Below the pieces are notes generated by a model. It searched no databases, was not told where the DNA came from, and worked only from the letters and a program-made list of their open reading frames with translations. Shown here piece after piece: positions 54,950 through 63,492 of a DNA stretch of 64,000 nucleotides. A program made the position numbers and the translations under genes. Every line of letters starts with the position of its first letter. Position 1 is the first letter of the stretch. Source of the stretch: WVZH01 sp034430425 (GTDB taxonomy: Bacteria; Chloroflexota; Anaerolineae; Anaerolineales; E44-bin32); NCBI GenBank assembly GCA_034430425.1, contig DAOUEK010000109.1:1-64000 (forward strand), written 5' to 3'.

Positions 54950-55990
54950 TCAGTCCCCGATTTCCGACATATATTTCGCCCCACAGCGATAACACACCGC
55001 CAGTGGTTTTTCCCGCCTGTAATCACGGAAGCGCTGTGCCCGTTCGTCGTTCCAGATCTCCTCGATCGTCGCTTCTTTCACATTACCGATAACGTAATCC
55101 GGAAAATCGACGCAGAAATTTGCATCGCCGTTGGGTTGGATGTCGATAAGCCTTTCGACGTTCATACACCTATTCGGACCAACCGGTGTCGTGGCATCTT
55201 CAAACCAGGTCCTGTATTCCTCGTTAGACAAAACCATGTAGGGAAAATTCTCAATATCTCCGATGTTCGCCAGATATCGATCGTACTGCGCCTGGAACTC
55301 ATCGATGTCCACACCCGAGGTTTCGTGATGAAAACCGCGCCAGGAATATGCAGCGCAAACGAAATGTGTTTCCATCTCGCCTTCATATGCCTTCCCGACA
55401 TGTTCGGGGAAATAGTAGAACGGCACAATGTTGATGCTCTCGATCGACAGGCTGCGGGCGACATGCGGCAATTCCCCCAGACCGCGGTAGGAATACGGGC
55501 TTATGGTGAGGCAAATCGATTTACTGATCTTTTTAGCGGCGTCTTGCTCAAGTATGAGGAGCGTTTCGATTCCGGCTTTTAAGCGCTGGAAACAACCCTC
55601 GACACCTCGCACTTGATCGTGAATCATTTCAGGCCCATCCACCGATATTGTGAGATGCATGTCGCCAATGCGGACGAGGTCGGCCGCGTGCGACTTCAAC
55701 ATCGTTCCGTTTGTGTCGATCGAAATGAAGATCCCCTGCTCGTGGATGTATTCCAGCAAATCGATGATCCCGGGGTAGAGAAACGGTTCCCCGCCGCGTA
55801 GAAGAACCCAGCCGATCTTGTGTGCGGCCAGTTCATCGACCAACCGCTTCCAATCCTCCAGCCCCATCTCTGCTCGCAAGCGCGCTTTGCGATCGTGCAT
55901 GTAGCCTTCTTCACTCCACTGGCCGCACATCTTGCAGCGCAAGTTACACGCATTGGTAATAGTGAAAGAAACACTTTTTGGAAATTCCAT
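54950..55990 (-). CDS. Radical SAM/SPASM protein
   Basis: A 346-residue cytoplasmic iron-sulfur enzyme. The radical SAM CxxxCxxC is CNLRCKMC (Cys15, Cys19, Cys22), with LLRGGEPFLYPG (about 75-86) and ISIDTNGTM (about 100) as conserved AdoMet-binding strands. The C-terminal part has a SPASM-like cluster region: RCMNVERLIDIQPNGDANFCVDFPDYVIGN and CYRCGAKY, split here by a few residues. Members modify peptides or other substrates. No precursor-peptide gene is seen nearby. AAGGGA precedes ATG 55990; the longer reading is in a different context. It ends a seven-gene run and converges with the Hdr-like gene 10 bases away. Confidence 0.9.
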   Translation of the reverse strand: MEFPKSVSFTITNACNLRCKMCGQWSEEGYMHDRKARLRAEMGLEDWKRLVDELAAHKIGWVLLRGGEPFLYPGIIDLLEYIHEQGIFISIDTNGTMLKSHAADLVRIGDMHLTISVDGPEMIHDQVRGVEGCFQRLKAGIETLLILEQDAAKKISKSICLTISPYSYRGLGELPHVARSLSIESINIVPFYYFPEHVGKAYEGEMETHFVCAAYSWRGFHHETSGVDIDEFQAQYDRYLANIGDIENFPYMVLSNEEYRTWFEDATTPVGPNRCMNVERLIDIQPNGDANFCVDFPDYVIGNVKEATIEEIWNDERAQRFRDYRREKPLAVCYRCGAKYMSEIGD

Positions 55991-56010
55991 GATCCCTTCT
56001 TGTCGGATTA

Positions 56011-56682
56011 CTATTGTTCTCGAAAATACCTTGCGATTAAAAACATGGCGATCGGGAAGGTGAGCGACCACAACCCGAGGCCGGCAAATATCAGCATCGG
56101 TTGATCGAAGAGCGCCACGATAGCGCCAAAGATGCCCAGTCCACTGCTGATGATGACAAAGACGCGAATCCAGCGTGCCAACTTCCCATTGCCGAATATC
56201 GGAAGGGTAAAGAGCATTGCCAGACTCAGGAACATGTAGCCAATCGCCTCCAGCGCAAAGAACACCGAATGTAAATTGGGCATCGCCAGCAGCTGCAGTC
56301 CATCCAAATCGCCGCTCAGGATATTGAGACGTACGACGAACAACTGAATGTAGTAATTGACGGAAATGATCGTGGCGTAGATCGCTGAAAGTGCCACAGC
56401 GGTCAGGCTGAACACCTTCTTCGATTCCTGGGCAAGTGAATGGATGCATGCCATTGCCACGATAACGGTGATTGGCACGACCAATACCGGTATCATGTTA
56501 AGCATTTGTAGGAAATCGTAGCGCCGCGCATAAGCTTCGATCCCGTTCCACTCCGGTGGGGAATAAGCAACAGCCAATACTGCGAAAAGAAGCGAGAAAA
56601 TGGCAGCAAAAAGCGCAGATCTAAAACCCAAGGTTCTCGCCAGATTATTTCTGCTTTGTTTCGAGACGGAATGATTCGTCAT
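56011..56682 (-). CDS. Six-helix membrane protein, unknown function
   Basis: A 223-residue polytopic protein with six hydrophobic helices (about 22-42, 60-82, 90-110, 132-158, 168-188, 195-217). A soluble outer loop has PPEWNGIEAYARRYDF. No recognised family; the pattern of helices with NLHSVFFALEAIGYMFLSLAMLF is reminiscent of DUF4386-type proteins but this is uncertain. It lies 20 bases upstream of the radical SAM gene and 41 bases after the YihY-type gene, so the three are likely cotranscribed. Confidence 0.65.
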   Translation of the reverse strand: MTNHSVSKQSRNNLARTLGFRSALFAAIFSLLFAVLAVAYSPPEWNGIEAYARRYDFLQMLNMIPVLVVPITVIVAMACIHSLAQESKKVFSLTAVALSAIYATIISVNYYIQLFVVRLNILSGDLDGLQLLAMPNLHSVFFALEAIGYMFLSLAMLFTLPIFGNGKLARWIRVFVIISSGLGIFGAIVALFDQPMLIFAGLGLWSLTFPIAMFLIARYFREQ

Positions 56683-56723
56683 AGAAATTCACCCTGCTAG
56701 ACCTCCCAATGGAGATCCAAAAT

Positions 56724-57593
56724 TTAATTCGATTTCCAATAACGCTCTTCTAAAACAGAACCAAAAGCAGCACCGAGAAAAAGGATCGCTCCGGAGAAAT
56801 AGGCCCAGAGCATCAAGATCACGACCGATGCCAGAGATCCATAGATCAAACCATAATTTGCCAGGTCGGAACTTAAAAACCAGGCGAAGAGCGAACGAGC
56901 GATGCGCCAGAGCACCCCGGATAGTATCGCGCCAGCAAGTGCTGCACGCGGATGAATCGTCCGGTTGGGCAGTACACGAAAGATGAGCCACAAGAAAAGG
57001 ATGATTAATCCGGGATCGAAAGCAAAGCGGAGCCAATGCCCGAACATGGTGTTTTCATCCGATATTGGCCAAACGGTGAATGCACTCAGCCAAACGGAAG
57101 CGATGAAGAGGATACAGACCACCAATACTGCAAATATTCCCACAGCCCTGCGCCGCAAGAAATGGCGGTGTGAGGCGCGCCAGATCACATTCAATGTACG
57201 GGAAACGGAGATAAAAAGTGTCGAGGCACTCCAGACGAGCAACAACCCACCGATCAGTCCGAACGACCCCCTCGCCTGTAGTGTTTCATCGAGAACTCTT
57301 TCCACATCGGAAGCAATCGCCGGGATCGTTGCTGTAAGATAGGTACTTAATCTGTCGCGAACTTCGGTCGTCTCCAACACCTCACTGCCGAGAAAGATCA
57401 AGAACAAAAGAAGGGGAAAGATTGAAAGCAGCAGGTGGTAAGCAACTCCCGCTGCCCGGATCGCACAATCCTGAATGGTATATACTTCCACTGTCCCACG
57501 AATAATATGCCAGGCGTCTTGGCTTATAACGCTTATTTTTTCTTTCAGGAGTTTCCGATCATTCCCGGGATCATGGCTGGATGAGATAGACAT
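56724..57593 (-). CDS. YihY/BrkB-family membrane protein
   Basis: A 289-residue protein with about six hydrophobic helices. The N terminus is polar, the first helix begins AAGVAYHLLLSIFPLLLFLIF, and RGSFGLIGGLLLVWSASTLF and LIYGSLASVVILMLWAYFSGAILFLGA are typical YihY/BrkB segments (partial spans given). The family was formerly called RNase BN; its true role is unclear. It starts 31 bases after the PRPP synthase gene in the same run of minus-strand genes. The ribosome binding site is weak. Confidence 0.88.
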   Translation of the reverse strand: MSISSSHDPGNDRKLLKEKISVISQDAWHIIRGTVEVYTIQDCAIRAAGVAYHLLLSIFPLLLFLIFLGSEVLETTEVRDRLSTYLTATIPAIASDVERVLDETLQARGSFGLIGGLLLVWSASTLFISVSRTLNVIWRASHRHFLRRRAVGIFAVLVVCILFIASVWLSAFTVWPISDENTMFGHWLRFAFDPGLIILFLWLIFRVLPNRTIHPRAALAGAILSGVLWRIARSLFAWFLSSDLANYGLIYGSLASVVILMLWAYFSGAILFLGAAFGSVLEERYWKSN

Positions 57594-57624
57594 CGAATGC
57601 TGGCCTGCAACAATCAGATTATCA

Positions 57625-58584
57625 TTATTCGTTGAACATCTGGCCTACCGAGCGTCCTTCGTGCGCTCGCAGGATCACCTCGCCCAAGAGCTTTGCGACA
57701 GACAACACTTTCATGTTCGGAAGAATCTTGTCTTCCGGCAGCGGTACCGTATTGGTGGTTACGATCTCCTTGATCGGCATTTTCGCAAGTTCCTCGAACG
57801 CCGGCGGCACGAGAAGCGCGTGAGTGAAAGAAAGGTAGACATCTTTGGCCCCATGCTCTTTTACGATCTGCACGGCTTCACACATCGATCCGCCGGTGAG
57901 AACCTCGTCGTCGACCAGAATTACATCCTTGTCCTCTACACTCCCAATTACGTTCGTTGCCCGGGCACGAGGATGATCCCCTGCGCGTCGTTTCTCTACA
58001 AAAGCAAGCGGCAATCCCAGTTTCTCGGCAAAGTTACGCCCCTTCTTGGCAAAACCCAAGTCGGCTGTGGCCACGACCGCGTCTGTGAGATTCTTGGAGA
58101 CAAAGTGCTCGCTGAGGATGTGAAAGGCGGTAAGCACATCACCGGGAATGGAGAAAAATCCCTGGATCTGACCAGCATGGAGATCGATCGTCATGTAACG
58201 GTCTGTGCCAGCGACCTCGATCATATCGGCAATCATACGTGCGGTGATGGGTACTCTCGGCTGATCCTTTTTATCCGATCGCGCGTAAGCCATGTATGGG
58301 AAGACGGCTGTAATCCGGCCAGCTGAATCCCGATTGAGGCAATCGATCGTGATGAGCAGCTCCATGATATTGCGGTGAACCGGTGAACACATCGATTGAA
58401 TGAGGTACACATCTTGCCCGCGGATGCTGCCGGTCAGGCGCACAAACAGATTCTCGTTGGGGAATTCGATTAAATCGTAAGTTTCCAGGGGTACATTGAG
58501 GTATTCGCTGATCTCATTTGCCAGTTCCTGACTCGCACTTCCCGCAAGCAGCTTGATGTTTCCGTAACCATATTGTTTTTTCAT
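57625..58584 (-). CDS. prs: Ribose-phosphate pyrophosphokinase
   Basis: A 319-residue enzyme making PRPP from ribose-5-phosphate and ATP, the precursor of nucleotides, His and Trp. Motifs: IKLLAGSASQELA at the start, FPYMAYARSDKKDQPRVPI (flexible loop), TIDLHAGQIQGFF, and the PRPP loop VDDEVLTGGS. This last differs from the common DDMIDTGGT wording. ATG 58584 lies one base after the stop of the acetyltransferase gene; AAGG is 6 bases upstream. A 13-residue longer reading overlaps that gene. Confidence 0.9.
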   Translation of the reverse strand: MKKQYGYGNIKLLAGSASQELANEISEYLNVPLETYDLIEFPNENLFVRLTGSIRGQDVYLIQSMCSPVHRNIMELLITIDCLNRDSAGRITAVFPYMAYARSDKKDQPRVPITARMIADMIEVAGTDRYMTIDLHAGQIQGFFSIPGDVLTAFHILSEHFVSKNLTDAVVATADLGFAKKGRNFAEKLGLPLAFVEKRRAGDHPRARATNVIGSVEDKDVILVDDEVLTGGSMCEAVQIVKEHGAKDVYLSFTHALLVPPAFEELAKMPIKEIVTTNTVPLPEDKILPNMKVLSVAKLLGEVILRAHEGRSVGQMFNE

Positions 58585-58585
58585 C

Positions 58586-59137
58586 TCAGCCTTGTGCCTC
58601 CTCATTTGCCGACCATTCTTCACGCAGTAAACTCATGATAAGCACATCCTCATATTGTCCTGCATGATAATGGGCTTGACGCATTCTTCCCTCTTCCTGG
58701 AATCCGAGATTCCGATAAACGTGGATTGCGCGCAGATTGCTTTCGAATACGCGCAGCTGCACACGATGCAGATTCAAGGTGTCAAAAGAATGCCGCAACA
58801 GTACGCGTAATGAATCGCTGCCATATCCCTGATCCCAAAAGGATTTATCTCCAATCGTAATGCCGATTTCAGCGCAGCGCACTCTCGAGTCGATCCCGAT
58901 GAACCCACAGCTGCCGATATGCCTCCATTCATCTTCGACCTTCGCATCCACCGCCAAGGATCTCTCTTCTGGATTGCGCTTCAGATTCTCTTGAAACCAT
59001 CTTTCCTCATCCTGCGTACTTAATGGAGTGCAGAGCGGCATACATCGTTGCACCTCCGGGTCGTTAAACCAGGATACAAAGCGCGGCAGGTCATCCAGTT
59101 CAACCGCACGCAGACGAACCCGATCTCCGACGATCAT
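58586..59137 (-). CDS. GNAT acetyltransferase, RimJ/RimL type
   Basis: A 183-residue acetyltransferase of the RimJ/RimL/SpeG-like branch. Features: RLRAVELDDLPRFVSWFNDPEVQ start, IGSCGFIGIDSRVRCAEIGITIGDKSFWDQGYGSDSLRVLL as acetyl-CoA site (split), and the ending LGFQEEGRMRQAHYHAGQYEDVLIMSLL. It would acetylate a protein N terminus or a small amine. The start ATG 59137 overlaps the MeaB stop by ATGA and has AGGAG 7 bases upstream. It is linked to prs by one base. Confidence 0.9.
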   Translation of the reverse strand: MIVGDRVRLRAVELDDLPRFVSWFNDPEVQRCMPLCTPLSTQDEERWFQENLKRNPEERSLAVDAKVEDEWRHIGSCGFIGIDSRVRCAEIGITIGDKSFWDQGYGSDSLRVLLRHSFDTLNLHRVQLRVFESNLRAIHVYRNLGFQEEGRMRQAHYHAGQYEDVLIMSLLREEWSANEEAQG

Positions 59138-60117
59138 CTTTCTTCTCCTGCAATAAAGCTTTGTACAGCCTGCCAGGGCGAGATCTCCCGTGCGATGACC
59201 TGGTCGATCATTGCATCGTATACGCCATCAGGCTGCGCGGTAAAAAAGCTCTTGACTAAATTTTCCCTCAAGAGTACATCCAATTCAAATCGAATGCGCT
59301 CTCTTTCGCGGATTCCCCACTGCTTAGAGGCACGCAGGTATTGGCGGTGCTTGATAATGGCGGCAAGCAGGTTATCGAAGCCTTCTCCCTGAGTCGAAAT
59401 GGTGGATATAACAGGAACGGTCCACTGCACATCGCCTTCCTTGGCGACTGTCGAATTCAGGGACCGCCCCATTTCCAAAGTCGCTTGCAACGCACGCACA
59501 GCATTCTCCGCACCAGGTAGATCCGCCTTGTTGACCACGAGGATATCCGCAATCTCCATAATACCGGCTTTAATCGCCTGGACTTCGTCGCCCATGCCAG
59601 GTGCGCTGACGACGATCGTCGTGTGCGCCGTACGGGCAATATCGACTTCCGCCTGACCGGCACCCACAGTCTCGATCAGGATCACATCGTAACCAGCCGC
59701 ATCAAGGGCCTGGGCGACCCCTGCCGTTGTACTTGCCAATCCGCCGAGCGTGCCACGACTGGCCATGCTGCGCACGAACACACCGGGGTCACCAACGAGA
59801 TCGCGCATGCGAATGCGATCCCCCAGGATCGCCCCACCACTAAAGGGACTGCTGGGATCGACTGCAATGACGCCCACGGTTGCTGAGGATTTTTTACCTT
59901 TATCATCCGATTGGCGGAAAGCTTTTGCGAGGCCGTTTACCAGGGTCGATTTCCCCGTTCCCGGTGCCCCCGTAACACCAATTATATGTGCTCGACCTGT
60001 GCGCGAGTAGAGAGCGGTCAGCGCCTCGAACCCACTTTCTTCCTGATTTTCGATCAACGACAGCAGTCGGGCCAACGCCAGCCGGTCACCGGCCAACACA
60101 CTTTCTACTAATTCCAT
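59134..60117 (-). CDS. meaB: Methylmalonyl-CoA mutase-associated GTPase MeaB (ArgK)
   Basis: A 327-residue P-loop GTPase that protects and reactivates B12-dependent methylmalonyl-CoA mutase. Walker A GAPGTGKSTL, then VDPSSPFSGGAILGDRIRM, VFVRSMASRGTLGGL, LIETVGAGQAEVDIA and NKADLPGA are MeaB signatures. I start it at ATG 60117, after the upstream stop; a longer reading enters the B12-binding gene. No strong ribosome site is seen. The upstream gene encodes the small mutase domain. The mutase catalytic subunit is not in the window. Confidence 0.93.
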   Translation of the reverse strand: MELVESVLAGDRLALARLLSLIENQEESGFEALTALYSRTGRAHIIGVTGAPGTGKSTLVNGLAKAFRQSDDKGKKSSATVGVIAVDPSSPFSGGAILGDRIRMRDLVGDPGVFVRSMASRGTLGGLASTTAGVAQALDAAGYDVILIETVGAGQAEVDIARTAHTTIVVSAPGMGDEVQAIKAGIMEIADILVVNKADLPGAENAVRALQATLEMGRSLNSTVAKEGDVQWTVPVISTISTQGEGFDNLLAAIIKHRQYLRASKQWGIRERERIRFELDVLLRENLVKSFFTAQPDGVYDAMIDQVIAREISPWQAVQSFIAGEER

Positions 60118-60130
60118 GAGAACGTCGGTT

Positions 60131-60544
60131 TTAAGCACGGACTCCAGTGGTTTGTACTGCGTTTTCAATAGCTTCAACAATATCCTGCGTTCGAGTGCCA
60201 GGGCCGAAAATCTCGGCAATTCCCAGTGCCTGCAGGTTTTCTATATCTTCGTTCGGGATAATCCCGCCAACGAACACAGTTACACGATCCTGTCCTTGTT
60301 CGTTCAAGATATCCAAAACCCGCGGAACCAGGGCCATGTGTGCGCCAGAAAGAATCGACAAACCAATTACATCGACATCTTCCTGTAATGCGGCCTCAGC
60401 AATCATCTCCGGCGTTTGACGCAAACCGGTATAGATGACTTCCATGCCCGCATCGCGCAATGCGCGCGCCACGACTTTGGCACCACGATCATGGCCATCC
60501 AGGCCAGGTTTGGCGATCAATACTCTTATTCTTTTATCTGTCAT
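60131..60544 (-). CDS. Cobalamin (B12)-binding subunit of a methylmalonyl-CoA-type mutase
   Basis: A 137-residue B12-binding domain. The cobalamin motif GLDGHDRGAKV (DxHxxG, residues 15-25) and GLSILSGAHM and GGIIPNEDI (SxL and GG elements) are clear. The length equals the small subunit or C-terminal domain of methylmalonyl-CoA mutase, which with its catalytic partner interconverts succinyl-CoA and methylmalonyl-CoA or isobutyryl/butyryl-CoA. The gene is first in the seven-gene run and precedes meaB by 13 bases. Confidence 0.92.
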   Translation of the reverse strand: MTDKRIRVLIAKPGLDGHDRGAKVVARALRDAGMEVIYTGLRQTPEMIAEAALQEDVDVIGLSILSGAHMALVPRVLDILNEQGQDRVTVFVGGIIPNEDIENLQALGIAEIFGPGTRTQDIVEAIENAVQTTGVRA

Positions 60545-60967
60545 ATCATCTATCCGTGCTGATAAGCTTGGGCTCGAGGCGATTATACACTACTCGATCA
60601 CCGACGAACATAACTTTCATCAAGCTGGCTCCCACTAATCAGAGGTAAATGATCTCCACACATAAACCCCACACGAAAGACAATACATGTAAGTCTATAG
60701 ATGCGAAGCATCCAATCAATCACAATGCTACCGATTCTAAACTATCTACCAGGATCAATATCCCGTCATACACCCAACGGAATTGAAAAAATCCACTTTG
60801 CCTTCTAATTTTCACAAGGAAGATGCATAAGTAATCGTATCAATTCACTATAAAACTAATCAGGAGATAATTATTCGAGAGCATTGCGTCCATTCAATAT
60901 CGACGGGCTTATCGGCTTTAACAGTATGCGAAATTAATCTCAAGCCGCATCGTCGAATTACTCCCTT
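60545..60967. other. Long gap upstream of the B12 operon
   Basis: About 420 bases between the mutase subunit and thioredoxin, both on the minus strand. It is visibly AT-rich and holds short frames only. It should contain the promoter of the mutase operon. I looked for a cobalamin riboswitch box (GCCACTG-like) and did not find a convincing one. Confidence 0.45.
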
Positions 60968-61297
60968 TCAGCGGGGAAGGTGTGTTTCAAGCTTGGAAAG
61001 GATTTTATGCTTCGGCATGTAACCAATAAGACGTCCGACGGGCTCACCCTGGACGAACAACAGTAAAGTGGGAACACTCATGATGCCAAAACGCATGGTT
61101 GTATCATTGCTGGCGTCGATATCCAACTTCACAACTTTAACCTTGCCATCCCATTCCGCCGCTAATTCCTCTACAATGGGATCCAATTGTTTACATGGAC
61201 TACACCACTCCGCACCAAAATCTACCAAAACAGGAATTTCTGATTCGAGTACTTCAGGGGCAAAATTCTCATCCGTTACTTCCGGTAGATTTGCCAT
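60968..61297 (-). CDS. trxA: Thioredoxin
   Basis: A 109-residue cytoplasmic thiol-disulfide oxidoreductase. The active site reads WCSPCK, with Ser replacing the usual Gly of WCGPC, and LLFVQGEPVGRLIGY holds the cis-proline region. ATG 61297 has GGAGGAGAA immediately upstream. It would keep protein thiols reduced with thioredoxin reductase. It stands alone, divergent from hrcA. Confidence 0.93.
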   Translation of the reverse strand: MANLPEVTDENFAPEVLESEIPVLVDFGAEWCSPCKQLDPIVEELAAEWDGKVKVVKLDIDASNDTTMRFGIMSVPTLLLFVQGEPVGRLIGYMPKHKILSKLETHLPR

Positions 61298-61539
61298 TTC
61301 TCCTCCATGGATTGGATACTCCAAAATCTCTGCCCCATCGTATATGTCCGTTGACTCCAAGGGCACGATTCTGATCTTCTATCGACGCAGTCTTGAACGG
61401 TCCGGCGAGATCGTACTTGCCGCGTGCGAAATTGTCAATCCTTCATCAAGCCCATCATTCTTTATATTACAGCTACCGAATTCTGCACAGTCTTTACCAA
61501 TACGCAGCCCGTCGATCGATCGTCCATCCAGGGTCTGCT

Positions 61540-61567
61540 TGACGCCTCCTCTGGCACATGGTATCAT
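61540..61567 (+). promoter_or_regulatory. Promoter of the hrcA-grpE-dnaK operon
   Basis: TTGACG (61540-61545), 16 bases, then TATCAT (61562-61567). It is placed 15 bases before the CIRCE element, so transcription starts just upstream of the operator, as in known HrcA-controlled operons. Confidence 0.62.
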
Positions 61568-61581
61568 CAATCCTGGTTGTA

Positions 61582-61608
61582 TTAGCACTCTCAAATCGAG
61601 AGTGCTAA
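61582..61608 (+). promoter_or_regulatory. CIRCE operator
   Basis: A perfect CIRCE: TTAGCACTC (61582-61590), 9 bases, GAGTGCTAA (61600-61608). HrcA binds it and represses the downstream chaperone operon until heat shock. It lies 19 bases before the hrcA start codon. Confidence 0.95.
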
Positions 61609-61627
61609 ATTGTCGTGTGAGGAAAAT

Positions 61628-62662
61628 ATGAAGCCCCTGACACAGCGTCAGGAGACAATTCTTGCGTTAATCGTACACGATTACGTTGAAACCGCGAAAC
61701 CGACGGGGTCAAAGACGCTGGTATCCAAATACAATCTCGGCGTAAGTTCGGCCACAGTCCGCAATGAGATGGCCCTTCTTACGGAACTTGGGCTGTTGCG
61801 TCAACCCCATACCTCAGCCGGACGTGTTCCCACGGAGAAAGGATACCGCTACTTCGTACGGAAATTGTTGGGAGACGCTGATCTTCCTGCCACAGAAAAA
61901 CGCCAGATCAGCCATCAATTCCACCAAGCCAAACGCGGCAGCGATGAATGGATCCAGCTTGCAGCAACGATCCTGGCCCAACAATCCAAAGCGGCTTCCG
62001 TAGTAACCGCACCCAGTCCTGAGCGGTCAATATTTAAGCAAGTGGAGCTAATCGCCACCCAGGAGCACCAGGTGCTTCTGGTTCTCGTGCTGCAGGACGG
62101 CGACGTGCGTCAGCAAATGCTGGCGTTGGCCGAGGTCATCCACCAGGAACAATTACGCGAGGCATCCGCATTAATCACGCGAGTCTGCAGTGGAAAAAAC
62201 GCCGATCAAGTCGCTCGAAAAGCAAGACAATTCGAAGGGTTGGCGCAAGAAGTCACCGATCTGGTTTCGGAGATCATGGCTCGTGCGGACGCTGTCTGGT
62301 CGGGTGAAATCTACCGCGACGGAATCAGCAACATGCTTGCCCTACCCGAATTCGTCGATTCTCCGCAGATTCAACAGGTGGTGCGCTTGCTGGAAGAACG
62401 CAGTTACCTGGAAGAAATCCTCGCCAAAGTTCTCAATCCCAGGATTGGTGACGTTCAGGTTGTTATCGGCGGGGAAGGCGCATGGGAGGAATTAAAAGAT
62501 TTTTCGATCGTCCTGGCGCGCTATGGCGCACCGGGACGGGCCACGGGCGCCTTAGGCGTGCTGGGTCCCACCCGTATGGCCTATGGTCGAACGATTTCGG
62601 CAGTCAGTTATGTTGCGGGCTTGTTAAGTGATATGGTCGTTGGCACCTATATAGATTCATGA
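61628..62662 (+). CDS. hrcA: Heat-inducible transcription repressor HrcA
   Basis: A 344-residue repressor. N-terminal winged helix (MKPLTQRQETILALIVHDY, then ETAKPTGSKTL and SSATVRNEMALL), the middle dimerisation part, and a C-terminal GAF-like region ending GVLGPTRMAYGR. HrcA binds CIRCE and is kept active by GroE. ATG 61628 has GAGGAAA upstream; a TTG earlier lies within the operator end. It heads the operon hrcA-grpE-dnaK, with a 110-base gap before grpE. Confidence 0.95.
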   Translation: MKPLTQRQETILALIVHDYVETAKPTGSKTLVSKYNLGVSSATVRNEMALLTELGLLRQPHTSAGRVPTEKGYRYFVRKLLGDADLPATEKRQISHQFHQAKRGSDEWIQLAATILAQQSKAASVVTAPSPERSIFKQVELIATQEHQVLLVLVLQDGDVRQQMLALAEVIHQEQLREASALITRVCSGKNADQVARKARQFEGLAQEVTDLVSEIMARADAVWSGEIYRDGISNMLALPEFVDSPQIQQVVRLLEERSYLEEILAKVLNPRIGDVQVVIGGEGAWEELKDFSIVLARYGAPGRATGALGVLGPTRMAYGRTISAVSYVAGLLSDMVVGTYIDS

Positions 62663-62773
62663 CTCCGGCAACCACAAGAGGGTGAGATCCTTCTGCGATA
62701 AATATTCGAGAAGTCATCATCACCCACATTGAAAAGCTTGGAAAAATACTCGTTGAACAATAAGGGGTAACCT

Positions 62774-63484
62774 GTGACAAAAAAGAAATCTTCACAACAA
62801 TCATCCAATGCCGAAGACGCCGAGCAGCTTTCGTTTGAAGAATCAAACCCGACGTCTGCGGAAGGCGATGCGGGTCAGGACGAGAGCTTACAGCAGGAGG
62901 ACGTCTCCCGGCCCGGGAACGAAGCGCATGAATCCTTCGAAACCGGCGCAGAATTTCCGGATTCGGAAGACACAACCGCCGAAGAGGAAGTCCGGTTAAC
63001 GTACGAGGAGCTTCAAAAACAAGCGGACGCACTGCAAGAGGAAATCGAACGCCTGCAGAGCGAGTCTGCGGAATACCTCGACGGCTGGCAGAGAGCGCGT
63101 GCAGAATTCGCCAACCTGAAGAAACGCGTCGAGCGAGAAAAGAGTGAGATGCGGGAACGAATTACCAGTGACATCATCTCGCGTTATCTCGACCTTCTCG
63201 ACGATTTTGAACGCGCCCTCAAGGATCGTCCTGCGCAGGAATTGGATGAAGCCTGGATCGCAGGGCTCGAGATGATCCGCCAGAAACTAAAAGCCATTCT
63301 TGATACCGAAGGGATCGAAGTCATCCCGGCAGAAGGAATGAAGTTCGATCCAAATTTCCACGATGCCATCAGCTACGAAGAGAGTGAAGACTACGAAGAT
63401 GGCCAGGTTATTGAAGTCATTAAACAGGGATACAGTCTGGGGGATCGCGTCATTCGCCCGGCTGTGGTTCGTGTGGCGAAATAG
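62774..63484 (+). CDS. grpE: Nucleotide exchange factor GrpE
   Basis: A 236-residue cochaperone that speeds ADP release from DnaK. An acidic disordered N terminus (about 1-75, Glu/Ser/Gln-rich) precedes a long coiled coil with YLDGWQRARAEFANLKKRVERE (about 95-115), then the beta-rich head with GMKFDPNFHDAI and the ending VIRPAVVRVAK. The start is GTG 62774 with AAGGGG upstream. It is 8 bases before dnaK. Confidence 0.96.
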   Translation: MTKKKSSQQSSNAEDAEQLSFEESNPTSAEGDAGQDESLQQEDVSRPGNEAHESFETGAEFPDSEDTTAEEEVRLTYEELQKQADALQEEIERLQSESAEYLDGWQRARAEFANLKKRVEREKSEMRERITSDIISRYLDLLDDFERALKDRPAQELDEAWIAGLEMIRQKLKAILDTEGIEVIPAEGMKFDPNFHDAISYEESEDYEDGQVIEVIKQGYSLGDRVIRPAVVRVAK

Positions 63485-63492
63485 GAGACAAA

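Noticed and set aside
60545..60967. Cobalamin riboswitch upstream of the B12-binding gene
   Set aside because: I looked for the conserved B12 box and saw no convincing match.
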